DNA of 64,000 nt from the NCBI RefSeq assembly GCF_000019705.1, contig NC_011244.1:620001-684000 (forward strand), in the 5' to 3' direction. The DNA comes from Borrelia recurrentis A1 (GTDB taxonomy: Bacteria > Spirochaetota > Spirochaetia > Borreliales > Borreliaceae). Positions 58,275 to 64,000 of the stretch are shown piece by piece. The position numbers and the translations under genes were made by a program. The notes below the pieces were generated by a model that was not told the DNA's origin, ran no database searches, and saw nothing but the letters and a program-made list of their open reading frames with translations. Each line of letters starts with the position of its first letter. Positions within the stretch are counted from its first letter, which is position 1.

Positions 58275-59000
58275 ATGGATAAATTTTATAACTTGATATT
58301 TTTTACTTTGATCTTTATTGCTTGTACGGCGTCTTCAGAAATTGATTTACAAGATAATGCTAGCGGAACAATATCGGTAGTGTTTAATGTTAATAAAGAA
58401 TTTGAAAGGATCAGAAGAGAGCTTGTTACAACTCTTGTAGGAGGTGATGCTGCCAAGATGTCGCTTTTTCCTGTTGATGAGATAAAGCAGTATTTTCGTG
58501 ATGATGGGGAGAAAATAGGTTTAAAACTTTTAGATATTAAATCAAATGGTGATTCTCTGAAATTAGTTGTTAAGTTTGATAGTTTGATAAAAGTTGCAAG
58601 ATATTATCTTGCAAAAGAAAATCTGCCTTTGTTTAAGATAGAAAATAAAAATGGGAAGAATATTATTGATATTGATTTAAATTTAAAGAATGTTACTAAG
58701 GTGATTAATGAGAATAAAGAATATATAAATGATGAACTTGCGGCATTATTGCCTTCAGAAGAAATACCAATGTCTGAAAAAGAATATAGAGATGTGTTGA
58801 TGTATTTTTTATCAGATTTTACTGATAATGCAAGTGCTCTGATTGATAATTCTAACTTTAAAATTAAAATTAAGACATCAAGAAAAATTCAAGAACAGCT
58901 TGGATTTAATCAAATTAATTCAAATACCTTAGAACTTAATTTAGATATGATTAAGACTGTAAGTCTTCAAAAACCAATAAAGTTGAGATTAGTTTATTAA
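58275..59000 (+). CDS. Putative lipoprotein, 241 residues
   Basis: The N-terminus MDKFYNLIFFTLIFIAC fits a spirochaetal lipobox (LIFIAC) with Cys17 as the lipidated residue. The mature part is acidic with mixed alpha/beta character (VVFNVNKEFERIRRELVTTLVGGDAAKMSLFPVDEIKQYF) and resembles no family I can name. AAGGAG is 7 bp before the ATG. It stands alone, with its own terminator directly after, so it is a single-gene transcript. Confidence 0.75.
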   Translation: MDKFYNLIFFTLIFIACTASSEIDLQDNASGTISVVFNVNKEFERIRRELVTTLVGGDAAKMSLFPVDEIKQYFRDDGEKIGLKLLDIKSNGDSLKLVVKFDSLIKVARYYLAKENLPLFKIENKNGKNIIDIDLNLKNVTKVINENKEYINDELAALLPSEEIPMSEKEYRDVLMYFLSDFTDNASALIDNSNFKIKIKTSRKIQEQLGFNQINSNTLELNLDMIKTVSLQKPIKLRLVY

Positions 59001-59033
59001 TTTTGTTGAAATGTTTATTTCAAATATAAATGA

Positions 59034-59059
59034 GAGATAAGAATTATTTCTTATCTCTT
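59034..59059 (+). terminator. Terminator of the lipoprotein gene, overlapping the fruA stop
   Basis: A perfect 11-bp stem (AGAGATAAGAA / TTCTTATCTCT) with a 4-base loop is followed by TTTT. The last codons and the stop of the convergent fruA form the right-hand arm, so it may act on both transcripts. Confidence 0.75.
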
Positions 59060-60903
59060 TTCATAAATCCTATTAATACTCCTGTTATTAAACTTCCAAT
59101 TAGGATTGATACTATCCACATTAATGGATTAGTTATTATTGGTAGAATAAAAATACCTCCATGTGGAGCCATAAGTTTTACTTGAAATAATGCAGATAGA
59201 AAACCTCCAATAGATGAACCTATTATGCAAGCAGGTATTACTTTTAGAGGATCTGATGCTGCAAAAGGAATTATGGCTTCTGTTATAAAGCATGCTCCTA
59301 AAACATAACAAACTTTGCCAGCTTCATGTTCTTCTTGTGAAAACTTGTTCTTAAAAATGCTGGTTGCAAGTGCAATTCCTATTGGGGGAATCATTCCTCC
59401 TGCCATTACGCTTGCGTGAGGAATATAGTTTTCTGCAGTTATCATTGCAATTCCAAATGCATAAGCTGCTTTGTTTACCGGTCCACCCATGTCTATTGCC
59501 ATCATTCCTCCAAGTAATGCACCTAGTAATGCCATATTTGTTCCACTTAGTGAATTTAACATATTTGTTATAGACGAATTAAGATATGCAATTGGTGTTA
59601 ATAATATATATGTTAAAAATCCAGCTATTAGTACTGAGAAAAATGGATAAGTTAAGACAGGATTAATACTGCTTATGTTTTTTGGTATTATTTTTTGACT
59701 TATTGATTTTATTGTTAAAGTAACATATCCTGCAATAAACCCTGCTAATATTCCCCCTAGAAATCCTGCATTTCCTTTACTCATCATTAGTCCTGTAATC
59801 ATTCCAGGTGCAAGACCAGGGCGTTCTGCTATACTAAATGAAATGTAACCAGCAAGTATTGGAATCATTAGGAAGAAAGCATTACCATCACCAATTTGCA
59901 TTAAAATATCTGCTATTTTATTGTAATTTGGATCGGTTGGGTCAAAAGCTTTAATACCAAACATGAATGATATTGCAATTATTATTCCTCCAGATACTAC
60001 AAATGGAAGCATGAAAGATACACCATTCATTAAGTGTTTATATATTTCCGTATTACTTGTATTATTTGTTATTGAGCTTTCTGTTTTTTGTGATGTGTTG
60101 CTTCTATAGATTTTTGCTTTGTTATTGATGATATCTTGAATGAGTTCTTTTGCCTTGTGTATACCGTCTTTAACCCCTACTTCAATTAGTGGTTTACCAT
60201 TAAATCTTGTTTTATTAACGGCTTTACCAGATGCAATAATGATTCCTTTTGCTTTTTTGATATCTTTTTCGTTTATTGGATTTTCAATTCCACTAGAGCC
60301 ATTAGTTTCTATTTTAATTTCGACGTTTAATTCGTTTGCTGCTCTTTTTAAGCTATCGGCTGCCATATATGTATGGGCAATTCCTGTGGGACATGCAGTT
60401 ACTGCTAAAATAAAATTTTCAAGGTTCGTTTTATTCATTATTGTATCACTGTTAGGAGTATTTAAAATAATTTCTAAAAATCTATTTTTGTCGTTTGTAT
60501 TCATAATTTCTTGTCTTAGGATGTCGTTATTAAATATGTTATTAAGATAAGAAATTGTTTTAATATGGTCATTACCAGTTGTATTTTCAGGAACAGCTAT
60601 CATAAAAAATAGTTTTGAGGGTTTTAAGTCAGCAGCACCAAAGTCAAATCCTTTGTCTTTAACTCTTAATATTGCTATTCCATGTTTTTCAACAAAATTG
60701 CCTTTTGCATGGGGCATTGCAATATATTCTTCAAGACCCGTTCCGCTTATTTCTTCTCGTTTTTTAATATCTTTTATAAAATTTTCTTTGTTTCTTAGGT
60801 ATCCATTTTCATTTAGCATGTCGGCCATTTTTTCAATTATGTCATCTTTGCTTTTGGCTTCGTAATTCAATAATATTAATTTTTTAGAAAATAAATCTTG
60901 CAT
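59044..60903 (-). CDS. fruA: PTS fructose-type transporter, IIABC fusion
   Basis: A 619-residue PTS permease. The IIA domain has the phosphorylated His at about residue 65 (AMPHAKGN), the IIB domain its Cys near 172 (TACPTGIAHTYMAAD), and the IIC domain holds about eight to ten membrane spans (residues about 290-615), with GGPVNKAAYAFG and EAIIPFAASDP typical of the fructose/mannitol-type EIIC. It imports and phosphorylates fructose (or a related hexose) to the 1-phosphate, the FruK substrate. AAGGAG lies 9 bp before the ATG. Divergent from fruK across a palindromic spacer. Confidence 0.94.
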   Translation of the reverse strand: MQDLFSKKLILLNYEAKSKDDIIEKMADMLNENGYLRNKENFIKDIKKREEISGTGLEEYIAMPHAKGNFVEKHGIAILRVKDKGFDFGAADLKPSKLFFMIAVPENTTGNDHIKTISYLNNIFNNDILRQEIMNTNDKNRFLEIILNTPNSDTIMNKTNLENFILAVTACPTGIAHTYMAADSLKRAANELNVEIKIETNGSSGIENPINEKDIKKAKGIIIASGKAVNKTRFNGKPLIEVGVKDGIHKAKELIQDIINNKAKIYRSNTSQKTESSITNNTSNTEIYKHLMNGVSFMLPFVVSGGIIIAISFMFGIKAFDPTDPNYNKIADILMQIGDGNAFFLMIPILAGYISFSIAERPGLAPGMITGLMMSKGNAGFLGGILAGFIAGYVTLTIKSISQKIIPKNISSINPVLTYPFFSVLIAGFLTYILLTPIAYLNSSITNMLNSLSGTNMALLGALLGGMMAIDMGGPVNKAAYAFGIAMITAENYIPHASVMAGGMIPPIGIALATSIFKNKFSQEEHEAGKVCYVLGACFITEAIIPFAASDPLKVIPACIIGSSIGGFLSALFQVKLMAPHGGIFILPIITNPLMWIVSILIGSLITGVLIGFMKRDKK

Positions 60904-60925
60904 AGGGAAGCTCCTTGATATAGTG

Positions 60926-60953
60926 TATAATTCCTATTATAATAGAAATTATA
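60926..60953 (-). promoter_or_regulatory. Imperfect palindrome and possible fruA promoter
   Basis: A 28-bp inverted repeat with one mismatch (TATAATTC-CTATTA / TAATAG-AAATTATA) starts 22 bp upstream of fruA. It contains TATAAT on the minus strand, so it may be a promoter -10 element embedded in a symmetrical site. Confidence 0.4.
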
Positions 60954-60984
60954 TATTACAATTATATCATATAATTATAATATG

Positions 60985-61040
60985 TTAAGTTGTTTAATTG
61001 TATTACTTAATTAATTAAGTAATACAATTAAACAACTTAA
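60985..61040. repeat. Perfect 56-bp palindrome between divergent fruA and fruK
   Basis: The arms 60985-61012 and 61013-61040 are exact reverse complements over 28 bp, centred on TTAATTAATTAA. It lies 82 bp from the fruA start codon and 17 bp from the fruK start, with the fruK ribosome binding site (AAAGGAG) directly beyond it. Because the flanking genes diverge, a terminator is not expected here. A shared operator, or a leader hairpin controlling fruK, are the natural readings. Its length is extraordinary next to the ordinary terminators in the window. Confidence 0.85.
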
Positions 61041-61057
61041 TAATAAAGGAGACTTAA

Positions 61058-61975
61058 TTGATATATACTCTTACGCTTAATCCTGCTATTGATTATAAGA
61101 TAGTTGTAGAAGGGTTTCAGCAGGAGCATCTTAATCATGTTGTTGAGAGTAGTTTTCTTGCTGGAGGAAAGGGAATAAATGTAAGTAATGTGCTTAAAAA
61201 TTTTCAAATGGAAAGTATTGCTTTTGGATTTTTGGGTGGTTTTACAGGTGATTATATAAAGAGCTATCTTAATTTAATGAAAATAAGACATAATTTCGTT
61301 AATATATCTGACAATACTAGAATTAATATTAAAATGATGTCATATGGAAAAGAAACAGAAATTAATGGTAATTCGCCTGTTATTCTTGAGAAAGATTTTG
61401 GATCTTTAATTGTGAAGTTGAAAGAGTTAGATGTGGGTATTTTAGTTATGTCTGGGAGTATTCCAAGTTCACTTGGATTTAGAGCTTATAATGAGATAGT
61501 TGAGAATTTGTCAAGTAATTTGAGGGTTATTGTTGATACTAGTGGTCCTGCATTACAAGAAATTATAAAAATTAAGCCTTTTTTGATAAAGCCAAATATT
61601 AATGAACTTAAAGAACTTTTGGGTATAAATGTGACTTCTGATAAAGATTTAATTAATGTTGGCCATAAACTTGTAGAAAAGGGTGTTCAAAATATCATAA
61701 TCTCAATGGGAGGTGAGGGGGCTATTTTTATAAATAATCAGGATGTTTATATAGCTAGTGTGCCTAAAATTGATTCTTTGAGTACTATTGGTGCAGGAGA
61801 TTCTGTTGTTGCTGGATTTGTATATGCTTATCACAAGGGACATTCTTTTGGCGATTCTTTTAAGTTTGCAGTTACATCAGGTACCGCAACAGCATTTAAG
61901 GGACAACTTTGCAATTTGGATGATGTTAAGGCTATCTTAAGCAAGATAAATCTTGAAAAGATTTCTTTAGATTAA
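61058..61975 (+). CDS. fruK: 1-phosphofructokinase
   Basis: A PfkB-family kinase of 305 residues turning fructose-1-phosphate into fructose-1,6-bisphosphate for glycolysis. Motifs: YTLTLNPAIDYKI at the start, LAGGKGINVSNVLKNF (PfkB signature 1), LVMSGSIPSSL, and DSLSTIGAGDSVVAGFVYAYH (signature 2 with the catalytic Asp). The start is TTG with AAAGGAG 7 bp upstream. Next to fruA in Borrelia, it completes the fructose entry route. Confidence 0.95.
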   Translation: MIYTLTLNPAIDYKIVVEGFQQEHLNHVVESSFLAGGKGINVSNVLKNFQMESIAFGFLGGFTGDYIKSYLNLMKIRHNFVNISDNTRINIKMMSYGKETEINGNSPVILEKDFGSLIVKLKELDVGILVMSGSIPSSLGFRAYNEIVENLSSNLRVIVDTSGPALQEIIKIKPFLIKPNINELKELLGINVTSDKDLINVGHKLVEKGVQNIIISMGGEGAIFINNQDVYIASVPKIDSLSTIGAGDSVVAGFVYAYHKGHSFGDSFKFAVTSGTATAFKGQLCNLDDVKAILSKINLEKISLD

Positions 61976-62046
61976 TTTAAGCATTCATAAACATTAATTT
62001 TTTATACGATCTTTGTTAAAGTTTTTGTGCTTTAGAAATCCATTAT

Positions 62047-62120
62047 CGGGAGCGACGGGACTCGAACCCGCGACCTCCTGCGTGACAGGCAGGCATTCTA
62101 ACCAGCTGAACTACACCCCC
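62047..62120 (-). tRNA. tRNA-Asp (GTC)
   Basis: Acceptor GGGGGTG/CGCTCCC, anticodon loop CTGTCAC giving GTC, discriminator G as expected for Asp. No CCA encoded. It follows recD on the same strand, with its own promoter. Confidence 0.95.
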
Positions 62121-62137
62121 AAATGCAATACCTTATG

Positions 62138-62166
62138 ATTATATTGTTTTTCTTTTTATTTGTCAA
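62138..62166 (-). promoter_or_regulatory. Consensus promoter of tRNA-Asp
   Basis: On the minus strand, perfect TTGACA (62161-62166), a 17-bp A-rich spacer and perfect TATAAT (62138-62143). The -35 box is 1 bp from the recD stop codon. This is the only full match to the sigma-70 consensus I found here. Confidence 0.85.
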
Positions 62167-62167
62167 T

Positions 62168-63994
62168 TTATTTTAACGTGTTTATGTATTCTGTAATTTT
62201 GGAGTCTCTATTGATTTTCTTTAAACTGACATTTTTAATTATCTCTTTGTTTGATATTATTTCTATACTTTCTCTAGCTCTTGTTATTGCAGTGTAGAGT
62301 AATTCTTTTGTTAAGAAAGGGTGATTTTCTATTATAATTTGTATGTGTTGGTATTCAGAGCCCTGGCTTTTATGTATTGTCGTTGCAAAGCTCAGTTCAT
62401 ATTTATTTATTAAGTTAAAGTTTATTTTTTTGTATTTTTCATTTTCTCTTTTAAATAGAGCATAAATTTTAGAATTTTCTTTAAAAAGTATTCCTCTCTC
62501 CCCATTAAATAGGTCATTTTTATAATCATTTTGAGTAATTAAAATTATTTGTCCAATTAAATTTCCATATAATTTTTTTAAATATAATTTAATTATTTCA
62601 TTTATTTTTTGTGTGCCAAATTTTCCAAGATTTTTTGAACATAAAATTGTGTTACTAAGCAGTGTATGAATTATTGATTCAATTTCTTTGTCATTTAACG
62701 AGTTAAGATTGAAATTAGGAATGTTATTGTATAATTTTTTTGTATGTTTTAATAATTCATTTTCAATATTTATTTTATTTAGGTTTTTTAGAATTATGTT
62801 TTTGCTATCATTAAATTGAGTTTCAATTAAGTCCATATCTTCTTTATATATTGCTTTGGCTAATAAATTTATTTCATTATTGCTTCTAAAATTTTTTTTC
62901 AGTATTTCTACACTATCATCATTTATTTTTTTTATTTTTGTAAGGCTGGAATACACATTTCCTCCAGCTATTGATGGAAGTTGGTTTTTATCCCCTGTTA
63001 TTATAATTTTTGTATTTGTCTTTAATGCTTTTAATAATCTTAAAAAGGTATTTGCATCTATCATAGATGCTTCATCTATTATAATTATTTCGAATTCTAA
63101 GGGATTATTCTCATCATATTTGTCGTCTTTATTTATGAATGACATTTTTAATAGTTTTTGTATTGTGCTATGTTGTGTTTCAAGGTTTTTAAATGATTCT
63201 TTAATACTTGATTTCAATTTTTGACTTGCTTTTCCGGTTGGTGCTACAAGAGCTACGTTTTGTTTACAATCTAAATGTATGTCAATTGCTTTGAGAATAT
63301 AGTTAATTGTTGTTGTTTTGCCTGTTCCTGGTCCACCACTTAGTATAAAAAAATTACTTTTTAAAGCTTTTTTAATTGAGTTTATTTGTTCTTTACTTAA
63401 ATTTGTAATATTTAAGTGATCCATGATGTTCTGTATTCTATCATCACTTATTTCTGTTTTATTGTTCTTAAGTCTTTTGTCTATTTGTTTTATTAATTCT
63501 TCTTCTTCTCTAAAATTTTTTTGAGTGTAAATGTAAATATTATTTTCTAATATTAAAGGAGTTGTTATTTTTTCATTTTGATTGTAATTTTTTATTATAT
63601 TATTTTTTTCTAAATATAAGATCATTTCTTTTATTTTAGTTTCTTTTGAAAATTTTGTAAGTTCTTGTAATATGTGTGTTGATTTTTGATAGTGTTGATT
63701 TTCTTCTTCTAATTCGAGTGAAGCACAGTTGATTGTGTTTTGAATATCTTGTATTAGTAGATCAATATTTGCTCTTAAGTGTCCTTTAGAGAAGTAATTA
63801 AATATGAATATTAAAAAAATGGTAAGTTCTTCATATTTGTCATTTTGTATTTTTTTTGTAAGTAAATGTGATTTGTAATATTGTTCTACATTTATATTTA
63901 AAATTTCAATTATTTCATAAATTTTGAGTTCTGGATTTAAGTAGTTTTTTTGCTCTTCTTGTAGGAATTCTCTTAAGACTAAATAATTTCTCAT
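62168..63994 (-). CDS. recD: Exodeoxyribonuclease V subunit alpha
   Basis: A 608-residue SF1 5'-3' helicase, the fast motor of RecBCD, needed for double-strand break repair. Walker A is LSGGPGTGKTTTINYILKA near residue 218, then LVAPTGKASQKL, IIIDEASMIDANTFLRLL (Walker B), ITGDKNQLPSIAGG, and the C-terminal motifs FATTIHKSQGSEYQ and YTAITRARESIEI. The start ATG lies in the sequence ATGA, so a recB stop may overlap it, as in other bacterial recBD operons; the rest of recB would be beyond the end of the window. Confidence 0.94.
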   Translation of the reverse strand: MRNYLVLREFLQEEQKNYLNPELKIYEIIEILNINVEQYYKSHLLTKKIQNDKYEELTIFLIFIFNYFSKGHLRANIDLLIQDIQNTINCASLELEEENQHYQKSTHILQELTKFSKETKIKEMILYLEKNNIIKNYNQNEKITTPLILENNIYIYTQKNFREEEELIKQIDKRLKNNKTEISDDRIQNIMDHLNITNLSKEQINSIKKALKSNFFILSGGPGTGKTTTINYILKAIDIHLDCKQNVALVAPTGKASQKLKSSIKESFKNLETQHSTIQKLLKMSFINKDDKYDENNPLEFEIIIIDEASMIDANTFLRLLKALKTNTKIIITGDKNQLPSIAGGNVYSSLTKIKKINDDSVEILKKNFRSNNEINLLAKAIYKEDMDLIETQFNDSKNIILKNLNKINIENELLKHTKKLYNNIPNFNLNSLNDKEIESIIHTLLSNTILCSKNLGKFGTQKINEIIKLYLKKLYGNLIGQIILITQNDYKNDLFNGERGILFKENSKIYALFKRENEKYKKINFNLINKYELSFATTIHKSQGSEYQHIQIIIENHPFLTKELLYTAITRARESIEIISNKEIIKNVSLKKINRDSKITEYINTLK

Positions 63995-64000
63995 ATGTTC

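Noticed and set aside
60140..60550. 136-residue plus-strand ORF inside fruA
   Set aside because: It is antisense to the well-supported IIB/IIA part of fruA and has low-complexity hydrophobic sequence.
62856..63224. 122-residue plus-strand ORF inside recD
   Set aside because: It opposes the conserved RecD helicase motifs; codon use is a mirror of recD.
1..64000. CRISPR arrays, IS elements or prophage genes
   Set aside because: No regularly spaced repeats, transposases or phage genes were seen; all genes fit a core chromosome.

Overview
The window is a gene-dense, very AT-rich stretch of bacterial chromosome. Its gene content and order match the core chromosome of Borrelia/Borreliella (Spirochaetales), roughly the segment from recG to recD. 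Diagnostic features are a P66-type outer-membrane porin, a CheD/MCP chemotaxis set, a glycine-adding FemAB protein, an LctP lactate permease, a second Lon protease next to tig-clpP-clpX, and a PTS fructose operon. The proteins resemble Lyme-group orthologues known from memory but are clearly diverged. The Lyme-group gene bgp (pfs-2), expected between metG and pta, is missing. A relapsing-fever-type Borrelia is therefore the best guess, but the species cannot be fixed from the sequence alone. There are no insertion sequences, prophage, CRISPR arrays or rRNA genes.

Layout. Bases 1-9200: 3' part of recG, a D,D-carboxypeptidase, a MATE exporter, murD, a FemAB ligase and metG. 9300-17600: pta, ksgA, a ComEC core, a CPBP protease, an acyl-CoA ligase, argS and an Rnf/Nqr-like membrane protein. 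17600-22250: two divergent methyl-accepting chemotaxis proteins. 22250-28400: murB, cysS, an unusual TIG/transglutaminase-like membrane protein, glyA and a DjlA-like J protein. 28490-33820: p66, lctP, dacA, cheD. 33990-41800: pepD, four tRNAs (His, Arg, Leu, Gly), tig-clpP-clpX-lon. 41790-49730: rpsD with tRNA-fMet, a GNAT-CDF fusion, cdd, an NrnA-like phosphoesterase, nagZ, a CAU-anticodon tRNA, a DJ-1 family gene and ackA. 49740-58200: mfd, a secreted protein, a five-LysM amidase, tRNA-Asn, RNase M5 and an M18 aminopeptidase. 58270-64000: a lipoprotein, fruA/fruK, tRNA-Asp and recD.

The genes cover several linked jobs. Peptidoglycan synthesis and remodelling is represented by murB, murD, femA, dacA, the M15 carboxypeptidase, nagZ and the LysM amidase. 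Acetyl-phosphate metabolism is covered by pta and ackA. Protein quality control is covered by tig, clpP, clpX, lon and the J protein. DNA repair is covered by recG, mfd and recD. Translation is served by metG, argS, cysS, rpsD, ksgA, rnmV and eight tRNAs.

The most notable items are listed here. (1) RNase M5 is a complete gene with no AUG, GUG or UUG codon that could start it, so standard gene callers will miss it. (2) A perfect 56-bp palindrome lies between the divergent fruA and fruK genes. (3) A transglutaminase-like protein has Ser where the catalytic Cys is expected. (4) A degenerate GNAT domain is fused to a cation-efflux protein. (5) An Rnf/Nqr-like subunit appears without the rest of the complex. 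(6) A 17-codon ORF with a strong ribosome binding site is followed, after one stop, by 30 more open codons. (7) tRNA genes repeatedly lead protein operons. None of these amounts to a clearly new multi-gene system; this is mainly a conserved core region.
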